Positions 27,315 to 37,067 of a stretch of DNA of 64,000 nucleotides are shown here, piece by piece. The DNA lies in the NCBI RefSeq assembly GCF_004138335.1, contig NZ_RYFW01000001.1:1984001-2048000 (forward strand), read 5' to 3'. The notes under the pieces were generated by a model. It did not search any database. It was not told the DNA's origin and saw nothing but the letters and a program-made list of their open reading frames with translations. Origin of the DNA: Peristeroidobacter agariperforans. Its GTDB lineage: Bacteria > Pseudomonadota > Gammaproteobacteria > Steroidobacterales > Steroidobacteraceae. The translations under genes and the position numbers were made by a program. Each line of letters begins with the position of its first letter. Position 1 is the first letter of the stretch.

Positions 27315-28585
27315 GTCCGCGACGATTTGGTCGCGAGCACGATCTCGACCGGGCGGTGCACGCCCACTTCGGCGCACAGTTGCTCGGGATGACGTAACCG
27401 CCAGATCGCCAGGTCCGCTCTTGCTCCCACTTCGAGCGCGCCGCGATCCTTCGCCAGCCCCAGCGCCCTGGCGGCATGGACGGTGACGCCACGCAGCGTC
27501 TCGGCTGCCGTCAAACGAAACACCACGCAAGCCATATTCATCGCCGTGAGCAGCGACGCGATCGGTGAGGTGCCGGGATTGCAGTCGGTCGAGACTGCCA
27601 TCGGAACATTCAACTCACGCAGCCGCTCGATGGGCGGCAGCCTGGTCTCGCGCAAATAGTAAAACGCGCCCGGCAGAAGCCCAGCGACGACGCCGCGCTC
27701 GGCCATGCGTTGCAGGGAGCGCTCGCTGGCATATTCGAGATGATCGGCGGAAAGTGCGCCGCAGTCGGCGGCGATCTCGCCGCCATTACCATCGCTCAGT
27801 TGATCGGCGTGCAGTCGCGCGGGCAGTCCAAGCTCGCGAGCGCGTTCGAAGATGCGACGCGTTTGCTCTTCTGTGAACGCGATGCGCTCACAGAAAACGT
27901 CGACGGCGTCGGCGAGCTTCGCCGTCGCGGCCGCGGGCAACATGTCGTCGCACACGTGCCGCACATAATCTTCTTGCCGGCCCGTGAACTCAGGCGGCAG
28001 TGCGTGGGCGCCCAGAAATGTTTTGATCACGGTGAGGCCGGTGACTTCGCCGATGCGTCGCGCCACTCGCAGCATCTTCAGTTCGTTGTCGAGATCGAGG
28101 CCGTAGCCGGATTTGATTTCCAGCGTCGTGACGCCTTCCGCGGCGAGCGCCAGGGCTCGAGGCAGCGATTGTTCGAACAACTGATCTTCGCTCGCGGTGC
28201 GCGTTGCTCGCATCGTCGCAACGATGCCGCCGCCGGCGCGCGATATTTCCTCATACGTGGCGCCTCGCAGGCGTGCGGCGAACTCGTTGCTCCGGTCGCC
28301 GCCATACACCAGATGCGTGTGGCATTCGACGAGCCCGGGCGTGATCCACAGGCCTTCGGCCAAAGTCACGTTGGCGGCCGACCATTGCACGCTGGCGAGT
28401 TGCTGGCGGCTGCCGACCCAGGCGATGCGCCCGTCCTTGATCGCGAGCGCGGCGTCTCGCAGCTCACCCAAGCTTCCCGTCGGGTCTTGTCCGTCATTGT
28501 ATGCAGGGCCGCCTGTCATCGTGGCCAGGTTGACGCCCAGCCACACGCGGTCCCAGGCAAGCGTATTTGCGGTCGAAGATTTCAT
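27311..28585 (-). CDS. hutI: Imidazolonepropionase
   Basis: Third step of histidine degradation: hydrolyses 4-imidazolone-5-propionate to N-formimino-L-glutamate. 424 aa metal-dependent amidohydrolase with HTH (ECHTHLVYGGDRSNEFAARL), the ligand region TLEIKSGYGLDLDNELKML, LHADQLSDGNGG, and STDCNPGTSPI, the last being specific for HutI. It starts at ATG 28585. It is transcribed away from hutFUG, with only 26 bases between the two starts, so the promoters must overlap. No cofactor other than a bound Zn/Fe is expected. Confidence 0.95.
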   Translation of the reverse strand: MKSSTANTLAWDRVWLGVNLATMTGGPAYNDGQDPTGSLGELRDAALAIKDGRIAWVGSRQQLASVQWSAANVTLAEGLWITPGLVECHTHLVYGGDRSNEFAARLRGATYEEISRAGGGIVATMRATRTASEDQLFEQSLPRALALAAEGVTTLEIKSGYGLDLDNELKMLRVARRIGEVTGLTVIKTFLGAHALPPEFTGRQEDYVRHVCDDMLPAAATAKLADAVDVFCERIAFTEEQTRRIFERARELGLPARLHADQLSDGNGGEIAADCGALSADHLEYASERSLQRMAERGVVAGLLPGAFYYLRETRLPPIERLRELNVPMAVSTDCNPGTSPIASLLTAMNMACVVFRLTAAETLRGVTVHAARALGLAKDRGALEVGARADLAIWRLRHPEQLCAEVGVHRPVEIVLATKSSRT

Positions 28586-28596
28586 GGCGGCTCAGT

Positions 28597-28604
28597 CTTA
28601 TACT
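28597..28604. promoter_or_regulatory. Overlapping divergent -10 boxes between hutI and hutF
   Basis: TATACT (28599-28604, plus strand) and TATAAG (28602-28597, minus strand) share four bases. The plus box ends 7 bases before the hutF ATG. The minus box ends 11 bases before the hutI ATG. Matching -35 elements are weak and would lie inside the opposite coding regions. Confidence 0.4.
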
Positions 28605-28611
28605 CGGCCGC

Positions 28612-30003
28612 ATGTCCATGCAATCCCGCTATCGCTTCACCTGCGCGTGGCTGGCCGACGGTTGGCATCGCAATGTGGTGATCTCGGTCGATCCTGGAGG
28701 CGACATCGTCGATGTCTCCGCGGACGACACTGTTACGGCAGCCAGGATGATCAACGGCGCGGCGATCGCCGGTATGCCAAATATCCACAGTCATGCGTTC
28801 CAGCGCGCCATGGCCGGCCTGGTCGAGCAGCGCGGCGGCAAGGACGACAGTTTCTGGACCTGGCGCGAGACCATGTACGACGTGGCCAGCCGCATCACAC
28901 CGGACTGTCTGAATGGCGTGGCCGCCCAGTTGTATGCAGACATGGTCAAAGCGGGCTACACGTCGGTGTGCGAGTTCCACTACTTGCACAGCCCCGGCGA
29001 CGCGTCTGGCGCCCATTCGCACGAGCAGCGACTGGCCATGAGTCAGGCTTTGGTGGATGCGGCCTCGACGGCCGGCATCGGGCTGACGCTGCTGCCGACG
29101 CTCTATCAAACATCCGACTTTGGCGGTGCACCGCCGACCGAGCGTCAACGGCAGTTCGCCATGGAGACGCGCGAGTACCTGGATCTGCTCGATGCACTCC
29201 GACAGCCGTCGCAGCGCTCGGCGCAGCTCGAAGTGGGCGTGGCATTGCACAGCCTGCGAGCCGTACCGCCGGAGTCGTTGCGGGCGGTGCTCGACTCGCA
29301 GCGGAACGGGCAGGCGATTCACATCCACATCGCCGAGCAGGAGCGCGAAGTCCAGGCGTGCCTGGAACGCACCGGTAAGCGGCCCATCGAATGGCTGCTC
29401 GACAACGCGTCGGTTGACCGACGCTGGTGCCTGATCCATGCGACGCACGCCACAGCGGCCGAGTTGCAGGGTATTGCCGCAGCCGGCGCGGTGGTCGGCT
29501 TGTGCCCCACGACTGAAGCGAATCTGGGTGACGGCATTTTTCCGATGGAAACGTTGCTGGAGGCGGGCGGCGCATTTGCCATCGGCTCGGACAGTCACAT
29601 CTCGCTGTCGCCCATCGAGGAGTTGCGCTGGCTCGAATATCAAGCGCGTCTGGTGCGTCGTCAACGCAGCGTGCTGACCGACGGTAATCTGTCGGGCGGT
29701 GCGTTGCTCTGGCAGAAGGCGTGCACAGCGGGTGCGCGCGTGTCGGGTCGGCCGATCGGTGAGCTCGCGGCGGGTAAGCGCGCCGACGTGGTCGTGCTGG
29801 ATATCAACTCGCCCCTGTTCGCGGCGCGCAGTGACAGCTCGATCATCGATACGTTTGTTTTCTCCGGCACCAATGAATCGGTGCGCGATGTCATGGTGGG
29901 CGGACGCTGGCTGGTCCAGGATCGACGCCACTTCGCCGAGACCGCAGTGGCCGCGGGTTACAAGCGCGCCCTGCAAAAGATGTTCAAGAGGGATCGATTA
30001 TGA
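28612..30003 (+). CDS. hutF: Formimidoylglutamate deiminase
   Basis: 463 aa amidohydrolase that converts N-formimino-L-glutamate to N-formyl-L-glutamate and ammonia. It is the signature of the five-step (HutF/HutG) histidine pathway. Key parts are [15 protein letters not shown] (metal ligands), [35 protein letters not shown], and [23 protein letters not shown] 28612 or ATG 28618 may be used; neither has a Shine-Dalgarno. hutU overlaps the end by ATGA. Confidence 0.95.
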   Translation: MSMQSRYRFTCAWLADGWHRNVVISVDPGGDIVDVSADDTVTAARMINGAAIAGMPNIHSHAFQRAMAGLVEQRGGKDDSFWTWRETMYDVASRITPDCLNGVAAQLYADMVKAGYTSVCEFHYLHSPGDASGAHSHEQRLAMSQALVDAASTAGIGLTLLPTLYQTSDFGGAPPTERQRQFAMETREYLDLLDALRQPSQRSAQLEVGVALHSLRAVPPESLRAVLDSQRNGQAIHIHIAEQEREVQACLERTGKRPIEWLLDNASVDRRWCLIHATHATAAELQGIAAAGAVVGLCPTTEANLGDGIFPMETLLEAGGAFAIGSDSHISLSPIEELRWLEYQARLVRRQRSVLTDGNLSGGALLWQKACTAGARVSGRPIGELAAGKRADVVVLDINSPLFAARSDSSIIDTFVFSGTNESVRDVMVGGRWLVQDRRHFAETAVAAGYKRALQKMFKRDRL

Positions 30004-31694
30004 GTGCATTGACCATCCCGACCCTGGATCGTCGCCAGGGCGCTCGTAAAGTGCGGGCGCCGCGCGGCGCGCAGCTGACGGCGAAGAACTGGCTCACCGA
30101 AGCGCCGCTGCGCATGCTGATGAACAATCTCGATCCCGAAGTGGCCGAGAATCCCGACGAGCTGGTCGTGTACGGCGGCATCGGCCGGGCGGCGCGCAAC
30201 TGGGAATGTTTCGATCGCATCGTCGAGACCTTGCGCGCCCTGCAAGCCGATGAAACATTGCTGATCCAGTCGGGCAAGCCGGTGGGTGTGTTCCGCACGC
30301 ACGAGGACGCGCCGCGCGTCCTGATCGCGAATTCCAACCTGGTGCCGAAATGGTCCACCTGGGAGCATTTCAACGAGCTGGATCGTCGCGGCCTGATGAT
30401 GTTCGGACAGATGACCGCCGGTTCCTGGATCTACATCGGCAGCCAGGGCATCGTGCAGGGCACGCACGAAACATTCGTCGAAATGGGACGGCGCCATTTC
30501 GGCGGTCAGCTGCAAGGCAAGTGGATTCTGACTGCCGGCCTGGGCGGCATGGGCGGTGCGCAGCCGTTGGCGGCGACCATGGCGGGTGCGAGCATTCTTT
30601 GTATCGAATGTCAGCAGAGCCGGATTCAAAAGCGTCTCGATACGCGTTACGTCGATGTGCAGGCGCCGTCAATCGACGCGGGCCTGCAGATGATTGCCAA
30701 CGCAACCGCCAGTGGCCGCGCGATCTCGGTAGCTGTGTTGGGTAACGCGGCGGAGATCTTGCCGGAGCTCGTGGCCCGTGGCGTACGCCCGGATGCGGTG
30801 ACGGATCAAACCTCTGCACACGACCTGGTGAACGGCTATCTGCCGATCGGCTGGAGCGTCGAGAAATGGCTCGAGATGCGCACGCGCGATCCGGCGACCG
30901 TTGTAAAAGAAGCGCAGCGCTCGGCCGCGATCCATGTCGAAGCCATGCTCGCGTATCACGGTATCGGCGTTCCCGTGTTCGACTACGGCAATAACATTCG
31001 CCAGGTGGCGTTCGATGAAGGCGTCAAGAACGCGTTCGATTTCCCAGGGTTCGTGCCGGCCTACATCCGACCGTTGTTCTGCCGAGGGATCGGGCCGTTC
31101 CGATGGGTGGCCCTGTCCGGCGATCCCGAAGACATCTACCGCACCGACGCGAAAGTGAAAGAACTCATTCCGGACGATCCGCACTTGCACCGCTGGTTGG
31201 ATATGGCGCGCGAGCGCATCAGCTTTCAAGGATTGCCGGCGCGCATCTGCTGGGTCGGCCTCGGGCAGCGGCATCGACTCGGCCTGGCGTTCAACGAAAT
31301 GGTCGCGTCGGGCGAACTGAAAGGACCGATCGTCATCGGTCGTGATCATCTCGATTCAGGCTCGGTCGCAAGTCCCAATCGCGAGACCGAAGCGATGCAG
31401 GACGGCTCCGATGCGGTGTCCGATTGGCCGCTGTTGAATGCGTTGCTCAACACGGCGAGCGGCGCGACTTGGGTGTCGCTGCATCATGGCGGAGGCGTCG
31501 GCATGGGATATTCGCAACACGCTGGCGTCGTGATCGTTTGCGACGGCACCGATGCCGCGGCCAAGCGCATCGCGCGTGTGCTGTGGAACGATCCGGGCAG
31601 CGGAGTGATGCGTCACGCCGATGCCGGGTATCCCGAAGCAATCCAGTGCGCTCGGGAGAACAAGCTGCACCTGCCGATGCTGGAGCGTCCATGA
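30000..31694 (+). CDS. hutU: Urocanate hydratase
   Basis: 564 aa NAD+-dependent urocanase, which converts urocanate to imidazolone propionate. Conserved parts are [92 protein letters not shown], and near the C-end [17 protein letters not shown]. Full-length for the family. It overlaps hutF (ATGA) and hutG (ATGA), so the three are co-translated. hutH, which would make urocanate, is not in the window. Confidence 0.97.
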   Translation: MSALTIPTLDRRQGARKVRAPRGAQLTAKNWLTEAPLRMLMNNLDPEVAENPDELVVYGGIGRAARNWECFDRIVETLRALQADETLLIQSGKPVGVFRTHEDAPRVLIANSNLVPKWSTWEHFNELDRRGLMMFGQMTAGSWIYIGSQGIVQGTHETFVEMGRRHFGGQLQGKWILTAGLGGMGGAQPLAATMAGASILCIECQQSRIQKRLDTRYVDVQAPSIDAGLQMIANATASGRAISVAVLGNAAEILPELVARGVRPDAVTDQTSAHDLVNGYLPIGWSVEKWLEMRTRDPATVVKEAQRSAAIHVEAMLAYHGIGVPVFDYGNNIRQVAFDEGVKNAFDFPGFVPAYIRPLFCRGIGPFRWVALSGDPEDIYRTDAKVKELIPDDPHLHRWLDMARERISFQGLPARICWVGLGQRHRLGLAFNEMVASGELKGPIVIGRDHLDSGSVASPNRETEAMQDGSDAVSDWPLLNALLNTASGATWVSLHHGGGVGMGYSQHAGVVIVCDGTDAAAKRIARVLWNDPGSGVMRHADAGYPEAIQCARENKLHLPMLERP

Positions 31695-32479
31695 ACGTTT
31701 ATGACTTTCACCAGGGCACGCTGCCGCTGCTGATCAGCATTCCGCACGCGGGCACGTTCGTGCCGGAGCCGATCGCGCAACGATTCACGCTGGCGGGCGG
31801 TCACCTGGCCGATACCGACTGGCACGTCGATAAGCTCTATGGCTTCGCACGCGAGCTGGGGGCGTCGATCCTGAAGGCGAACTACTCGCGCTACGTGGTC
31901 GACTTGAACCGTTCGCCGGATTCCGCGTCGCTGTATGTCGGTAATCCCACATCGCCGGTGTGCCCGCTGCTCACATTCAAAGATGAGCCGATCTACGCAC
32001 CCGGCCGCGAGGTCACCGCAACGGAGATCGATGCGCGCATCGAGCAGTTCTGGCAGCCGTATCACCAGCGTCTGGTTGCCGAGTTGAAGACCATTCGCCA
32101 GCGTCACGGCTATGCACTGCTGTGGGACGCCCATTCGATCGCGAGCGAGGTGCCGTCGTTATTTATCGGCGTGCTGCCGGAGTTCAACTTCGGTACGCGT
32201 GACGGTGCGAGCTGTCCACGTGCGGTCGCCGACCAGCTGCTCGACCTCGTGACCGCCGACGGCAAGTTCGGGGCAGTGCTGAATGGCCGCTTCAAAGGCG
32301 GCTATATCACGATGAAGTACGGTCAGCCGCACGAAGGCGTTTACGCGGTGCAATTGGAGCTGTCCCGGCGCGTGTACATGGATGAAGCCGCTGGCACCGG
32401 CTGGAATCCGGAGCGGGCGAAATCAGCGCAGACACTTATTGCCCAGCTGCTGACTCGCTATCTGAAAGCGCGCGACTAA
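31691..32479 (+). CDS. hutG: N-formylglutamate deformylase
   Basis: 262 aa. Last step of the pathway: splits N-formyl-L-glutamate to glutamate and formate. Metal-binding segments are [54 protein letters not shown] and [12 protein letters not shown]. The ATG at 31691 overlaps the hutU stop, which makes it more likely than the longer frame from 31424. Its stop overlaps the convergent single-domain receiver gene by 4 bases. No terminator fits between them. Confidence 0.95.
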   Translation: MNVYDFHQGTLPLLISIPHAGTFVPEPIAQRFTLAGGHLADTDWHVDKLYGFARELGASILKANYSRYVVDLNRSPDSASLYVGNPTSPVCPLLTFKDEPIYAPGREVTATEIDARIEQFWQPYHQRLVAELKTIRQRHGYALLWDAHSIASEVPSLFIGVLPEFNFGTRDGASCPRAVADQLLDLVTADGKFGAVLNGRFKGGYITMKYGQPHEGVYAVQLELSRRVYMDEAAGTGWNPERAKSAQTLIAQLLTRYLKARD

Positions 32480-32859
32480 CAAGAGTTCGAGTCGACAGCG
32501 ATAGCCGCAGCCCGCACTGCGGCGATGACTTCGGCCGCCAGAAACGGCTTGCCGATGAATCCCAGCGGCCGCAGGTCAGCCACTCGCTGGCGGACATCTT
32601 CGTTGATGTTTGCACTCACGAACAAGCATCGGATGCGATGCTCCTCGTACAACTGCCGGGCGACGTCGATGCCGCTCGCGCCGTGTGCGAGTCGGATATC
32701 CATGATGGCTATCGTCGGACGATGGTTGGCGGCCGCCGCGAGCGCACTGACGCCATCGTGCGCGATTGCGGCGACTCGATGCCCCGCCTCCTCCACGAGG
32801 TCCTGCAGGTGGATGGCGATCAGCATCTGATCTTCGACGATTAGGACTTCGAGTCCCAT
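32476..32859 (-). CDS. Single-domain response regulator receiver
   Basis: 127 aa CheY-like receiver with VLIVEDQMLIAIHL (acid pocket), AIMDIRLAHGASGIDVAR (the Asp is phosphorylated), LFVSANINEDVRQRV and FIGKPFLAAEV (conserved Lys). No output domain, so it likely acts as a phosphate shuttle or by protein contact. It is the last gene of the minus-strand signalling run and overlaps the upstream REC/HisKA_2 kinase by 19 bases, which argues that the two are partners. Confidence 0.9.
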   Translation of the reverse strand: MGLEVLIVEDQMLIAIHLQDLVEEAGHRVAAIAHDGVSALAAAANHRPTIAIMDIRLAHGASGIDVARQLYEEHRIRCLFVSANINEDVRQRVADLRPLGFIGKPFLAAEVIAAVRAAAIAVDSNSC

Positions 32860-33896
32860 GGCGCCGCGGCTTGCACCGGGAAAGTGATGTGGGCGGCGTA
32901 GCCGTCGGCGTGCTCGATGCGCAGCTCTCCGTTCAATTGCCGCACCAGCATGTTGATGAGCCGTGAGCCCAGGCCGCCGGCTGGCTTCTCCGCGCCGCCG
33001 GCCCGATCCACGGCGATGCCGGGGCCGTTGTCGGCGATGGTCAGTCGCGCGTGGCCGGCATCGAGCCTGCGCAGGCTGACGTTGATGATTGCGGATCGCT
33101 CGCTCGGCCGGCCATGTTTCAAGGCATTCATCACCAGCTCGTTGACGATCAGCGCCAGCGATACGCCGTTTTCCGTCGGCAGTCGCAGCGACTCGATGTC
33201 GGTGCGCAGGTCGGCATGACGCTCATCGCCGATGCCGGCACGCGCCAGCTCCGCGCACAGGCCGGTGAGATAAGTCTGCATATCGATCGAGAGCGGATCC
33301 GTATCCTGATACAGGCGCTCGTGGATCGACGCGATGGCGGTGACGCGAGCAATGGCTTTGGCAAATATCTCCCTGGCGCCGGCCTCGCGGAATTCGCCGC
33401 CTTGCAGGCTGAGCATGCTGAGCACCAGCTGCAGGCTGTTCTTTACGCGATGGTTCACTTCACGCAGCAACATCTCGCGTTCGGCCAGCGAGCGGCGCAA
33501 CTCCGCCTCGACGCGATGCAGACGCAGCAGCGCACGGGCGACTGCTTCCAGTTCTTCGGGCTCCATCGGCTCGACCAGGAAGCTGTCCGCGCCTGCAGAG
33601 AGCGAACTGACCCGATCGAGCACGGCGATGTTGGTGGCCGAGACCTGCAACACCATGATGCCGGCGGTCGCCGGGTCGGTCTTCAACTGCCGGCAGACAT
33701 CGATGCCGCTCATATCGGGCAGGTTTACGTCCAGTACGACGAGCTGCGGCGAGGCGCTGCGCGCGAGACGCAATGCTTCCTTGCCGGTGCCTGCTTCGAG
33801 TACCTGAAAACCGGCGCGGTTGAGAATGCGCGTGGTCGCGTATCGACCCGGTTCGTTGTCGTCGACGTTGAGGATGATTTCAGGCAGGACGGGCAT
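32841..33896 (-). CDS. Receiver plus HisKA_2-type sensor kinase, soluble
   Basis: 351 aa. The N-terminal receiver (ILNVDDNEPGRYATTRIL, VVLDVNLPDMSGIDV) ends near residue 120 and a short linker follows. A HisKA_2 dimerisation region (REVNHRVKNSLQLV, phospho-accepting His) comes next, then an ATPase domain with VNELVMNALKHG (N box), DNGPGI (G1) and GGLGSRLINML (G2). No membrane segment or PAS domain, so input probably comes through the receiver. It is the partner of the downstream receiver and overlaps the RsbT-kinase hybrid upstream by 17 bases. Confidence 0.92.
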   Translation of the reverse strand: MPVLPEIILNVDDNEPGRYATTRILNRAGFQVLEAGTGKEALRLARSASPQLVVLDVNLPDMSGIDVCRQLKTDPATAGIMVLQVSATNIAVLDRVSSLSAGADSFLVEPMEPEELEAVARALLRLHRVEAELRRSLAEREMLLREVNHRVKNSLQLVLSMLSLQGGEFREAGAREIFAKAIARVTAIASIHERLYQDTDPLSIDMQTYLTGLCAELARAGIGDERHADLRTDIESLRLPTENGVSLALIVNELVMNALKHGRPSERSAIINVSLRRLDAGHARLTIADNGPGIAVDRAGGAEKPAGGLGSRLINMLVRQLNGELRIEHADGYAAHITFPVQAAAPWDSKS

Positions 33897-35670
33897 GATG
33901 GGTCTCTCCCGAGCCGCTAGCGCGCCGGATGACGGCTGCGACAGACTCGCGTGACAACTCGCTTTTCAATAATAGTTCGCTCGCGGCGGCGGCTTGCTCT
34001 TCGCCGATGTCGTCGGGCCGCTGCGAGGTGAACAGGACGACCGGAATGTGCCGGGTCTCATCGATGGCCTTGAGCATCTTCAGGACTTCCAGGCCGTGCA
34101 CGTCGGGCATGGCCAGGTCGAGAAAGATCAGGTCGGGGTGCGACTGGCGCGCGAGGCGCAGACCATCGTAGCCGCCGTTGGCTTCGATCACTTCGAACGT
34201 GCTGCTAGGCAGGAACTGGCGCAGGGCATAGCGCTCGACCTCGCTGTCATCGACGATCAGCACGCGTTGTGCGGTTCTGGCCGTGGGAGCCACGGGTACA
34301 CCCGGCGGGGCCGACGACTCGAGGCGCATCGGAATCGCGAGCGACAACACCGAGCCTTTGCCCAGCTCGCTCGCGATATCAATGCTGCCGCCCAGCAAGC
34401 CGGCCAGGCGCTGCGACAGCGGCAAGCCCAGGCCCGTGCCTTTCACGCTCGTTTGCAGCGGATTCTCGACCTGCGTGAACTCGTCGAAAATGCGCCGGTG
34501 ATTTTCCGGAGCGATGCCGATGCCAGTATCGGCGACGGAGAACACGATCATGTCGGTGTCGGCCGCGAGCCTCGCGGTGACGCGCACCGAGCCCGCCTCG
34601 GTGAACTTCAACGCATTGGAAATCAGATTGCGCAGGATCTGCGACACCTTGCCCTGATCGGTGTGCAGCTCGGGCAACGCGCCGATTTCCTCGAAGCTCA
34701 ACGAGACTGCATCCTTGATGCTGAGCGGCTTGAACATGCCGCGCAGCCCGCCGAACAGATCGGTGACGTTGAAAGTTTCGACGCGCAGCTGCAGCTTGCC
34801 CGACTCGACTTTGCGCAGGTCGAGCAGGTCATCCACCATGGTGGAGAGTTGTTCTGCCGCCTGGCGAATGTAAGTCACCTGTTTTTCCTGTTCGGTCGAC
34901 AGCTCGCCGTCGAGCCGGTGCAACAGGATCTTGGACAGCGCCAGGATGGAGTTCACCGGCGTGCGGAATTCATGGCTGACTGCCGACAGGAAGCGCGTCT
35001 TGGTCTCGTCGGCGAGGCGCAGATGGGCAGCGCGCTCTTCCAGCTCCGCATACAACGCCATCACGCCGCGATTCGTGTCCTCGAGCTCCGCGTTGAGGCG
35101 CGCCAGCTCCTCCTTGCGCAGGCGCAGTTCTTCCAGGCTGCGCAACAGCTCGCGATTCTGTTGCTGAATCTCGGCGGTGGGATCGTCCGTGCCGTGGGCC
35201 GAAAGTTGATCGGCGATCGTCGCGGCACGCGCAGCCGAGAAGCTGTCGGTCCGGCGCGGCAGAAACTTGCCGAGCGTGATGGTCGTGCCGCGGCCCTTGC
35301 CGGAATAAACATCGAAGGTGTCCATCAGCCGGCGCGCGGCGACCAGGCCGAGCTTGAGTTCGCCGATGCCCGAGTCGGCGATCGCATCGTCCAGATTGGA
35401 GATGCCTGGCCCGTGGTCGCTGATGATGATTTGCAGTATTGGATTGGCCTGCGGAGCGCCACGCGAGGGCGCAGCCGTTAGCATGAATTCGATCGTGCCG
35501 CCGCCGGCATGACGGATGGCGTTACGCGCCAGCTCGGATACGGCGGTGGCAATGCGAACCTGATCTTGCGAATCGAAACCGAGCAGGGCACTGACCTGAC
35601 GTGCGCGCTGCCTGGCCGCGACGATGTCGCGATCCTGCGCGAGATCCAGGCGTAGTAATGAGCGATTCAT
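33880..35670 (-). CDS. RsbT-like ATPase fused to histidine kinase and receiver
   Basis: 596 aa, an unusual fusion. Residues 1-137 form an RsbT-type GHKL ATPase (VSELARNAIRHAGGG, DHGPGISNLDDAIADSG, LKLGLVAARRLMDTFDVYSG). A coiled coil covers about 165-225. Then come a HisKA domain (SAVSHEFRTPVNS, H233), an HATPase (LRNLISNALKFTEAGSV, ADTGIGI, GTGLGLPLSQRLAGLLGG) and a C-terminal receiver (VLIVDDSEVER, LIFLDLAMPD, D518). No transmembrane segment. The ATG at 35670 is chosen because it overlaps the upstream stop and starts the RsbT domain. The likely job is to bring RsbT-like input into phosphotransfer. Confidence 0.9.
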   Translation of the reverse strand: MNRSLLRLDLAQDRDIVAARQRARQVSALLGFDSQDQVRIATAVSELARNAIRHAGGGTIEFMLTAAPSRGAPQANPILQIIISDHGPGISNLDDAIADSGIGELKLGLVAARRLMDTFDVYSGKGRGTTITLGKFLPRRTDSFSAARAATIADQLSAHGTDDPTAEIQQQNRELLRSLEELRLRKEELARLNAELEDTNRGVMALYAELEERAAHLRLADETKTRFLSAVSHEFRTPVNSILALSKILLHRLDGELSTEQEKQVTYIRQAAEQLSTMVDDLLDLRKVESGKLQLRVETFNVTDLFGGLRGMFKPLSIKDAVSLSFEEIGALPELHTDQGKVSQILRNLISNALKFTEAGSVRVTARLAADTDMIVFSVADTGIGIAPENHRRIFDEFTQVENPLQTSVKGTGLGLPLSQRLAGLLGGSIDIASELGKGSVLSLAIPMRLESSAPPGVPVAPTARTAQRVLIVDDSEVERYALRQFLPSSTFEVIEANGGYDGLRLARQSHPDLIFLDLAMPDVHGLEVLKMLKAIDETRHIPVVLFTSQRPDDIGEEQAAAASELLLKSELSRESVAAVIRRASGSGETHHARPA

Positions 35671-36662
35671 GGCCGTGTGCGTCGAATGACAACAATCAGG
35701 GAATCGTCGCGGCCGCGCCGGCAGTCCCGATATAACACGCCGGCAATCAGCGCGGGGTGATGTTGCATCAGTCCGGGATAGCGATCGGCCTGCCAGCTGG
35801 CAGTCAGGCCGTCCGAGTGCAATACCAGCACGGTGTCTGCCTGACACGAATGCGTCAGCTCGCGTGGCCGCGACATCACGTGGCCGACGATGCCGTTGTC
35901 GGTGGCGATGCGCTTGGTCTCGGCGCCGTTGATCAATGCCGCTGCGACGTTGCCGACGCCGACACTGGTAACGCGGCCTGCATCCCAATCGACTTCCAGC
36001 AGCGTGACAGCCGCGCCGCGAGTCGGGCGCAGAGCCTCGTGCATCATCTGCAGTAGTCGCAGCGCTGGCCGATGTTTCTCGGCGTCGAAAGTCCGGCAGG
36101 CCTCGGTGGCGGCGTGCTCGGCCCCGAGCCCATGACCCAGGCCATCGACGCCGGCGACCAGCAGTCCCTCGACGCGCTCGTGATAGCACCAGCGATCGCC
36201 GCAAACGACTTCGCCTGGCTTCGGCACGACCAGCGCGCCAAGCTCCGTGCGCCCGGGCGACGGCTCACGCGAGTCTGGCCACAGTTGCGCGAGCACCGCG
36301 GTGCCCCACCCGGGCCGCGAATAAATCTCGAAGCGCTGCGACAAACGTTCCATCGCGCCGAGTCCGGTGCCGGGGCTGCTGCCGGTGGAATAACCGTCGC
36401 GCAAACATCGGGCAACATCGTCCATGCCGGGCCCCTTGTCGAGGCCGAGCAATTCCACGCCGACGCGGTTGTCACGCGAGATCTTCTGCGCGATCAGCTC
36501 GCCGCCATTGCCATGCTTCACCAGGTTCGTGCCGATCTCGGTTGCGACCAGCGCGGCGCGACCCGCATCTTCGGCATCGAAGCCCAGTTCGGCGGCAAGT
36601 GTGTTGACCCCGCGCCGGGCCGACGCGACGGCACTTGAATCGCCGATCTGAAACTGTTGCAT
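35667..36662 (-). CDS. RsbT-like ATPase fused to SpoIIE/PP2C phosphatase (RsbX-like)
   Basis: 331 aa. The N-terminal ATPase (residues 1-135) has VATEIGTNLVKHGNGG, DKGPGMDDVARCLRDGY and GTGLGAMERLSQRFEIYS. The C-terminal PP2C/SpoIIE phosphatase (150-331) has VVCGDRWCYHERVEGLLVAG, VDGLGHGLGAEHAA, VLHSDGLTASW and GRDDSLIVVIR, with Asp ligands for Mn/Mg in place. In stressosomes RsbX removes phosphate from RsbS and RsbR, and this protein fits that role. The start ATG lies directly after the rsbT stop with no gap. Confidence 0.92.
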   Translation of the reverse strand: MQQFQIGDSSAVASARRGVNTLAAELGFDAEDAGRAALVATEIGTNLVKHGNGGELIAQKISRDNRVGVELLGLDKGPGMDDVARCLRDGYSTGSSPGTGLGAMERLSQRFEIYSRPGWGTAVLAQLWPDSREPSPGRTELGALVVPKPGEVVCGDRWCYHERVEGLLVAGVDGLGHGLGAEHAATEACRTFDAEKHRPALRLLQMMHEALRPTRGAAVTLLEVDWDAGRVTSVGVGNVAAALINGAETKRIATDNGIVGHVMSRPRELTHSCQADTVLVLHSDGLTASWQADRYPGLMQHHPALIAGVLYRDCRRGRDDSLIVVIRRTRP

Positions 36663-37067
36663 TTACTTCCAGCGAGTAATGGTCACGCGAGTGCCGACGC
36701 CGGGCTGCGACCAGATATCGAATTCGTGTGAAAGCTTCCGTGCGCCATTCAGTCCCAGACCCAGGCCATTGCCGGTGGTAAAGCCATCGGTCAACGCCAG
36801 GTCGATGTTGCTGATGCCTGGGCCGCGGTCCTCGAAGGTGAGGCGCACACCGGCGCGCTTCGGGCCGTCGTTCAGGCGCTCGATGCGCACTTCGCCGCCG
36901 CCGCCGTAAGTCAGCGTGTTACGCGCCAGCTCGCTGGCCGCGGTGATGACTTTGGTTTGATCGACCAGGCTGAAGCCGAGATCCATGGCGAGGGTACGCA
37001 CGGCTTGACGCACTCTGACCACGTCTTCGCCGGAACGCACGGGCAGCGTAGTCGGTTCAATCGACAT
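36663..37067 (-). CDS. rsbT: Stressosome serine/threonine kinase RsbT
   Basis: 134 aa GHKL kinase that phosphorylates RsbS and RsbR and is released on stress. Features are VITAASELARNTLTYGGGG (N box), FEDRGPGISNIDLALTDGF (G1) and NGLGLGLNGARKLSHEF (G2), closing at GTRVTITRW. Length matches RsbT (about 133). The ATG at 37067 overlaps the rsbS end by 11 bases; the longer frame upstream has no family match. Target specificity is inferred from gene order. Confidence 0.95.
   Translation of the reverse strand: MSIEPTTLPVRSGEDVVRVRQAVRTLAMDLGFSLVDQTKVITAASELARNTLTYGGGGEVRIERLNDGPKRAGVRLTFEDRGPGISNIDLALTDGFTTGNGLGLGLNGARKLSHEFDIWSQPGVGTRVTITRWK

Noticed and set aside
28582-29976. 464-residue open frame antisense to hutF
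   Set aside because: Shadow frame; hutF has all catalytic motifs and couples to hutU.
35671-36204. Upstream extension of the RsbT-kinase hybrid
   Set aside because: Arg-rich shadow of the phosphatase gene; ATG 35670 couples by ATGA.
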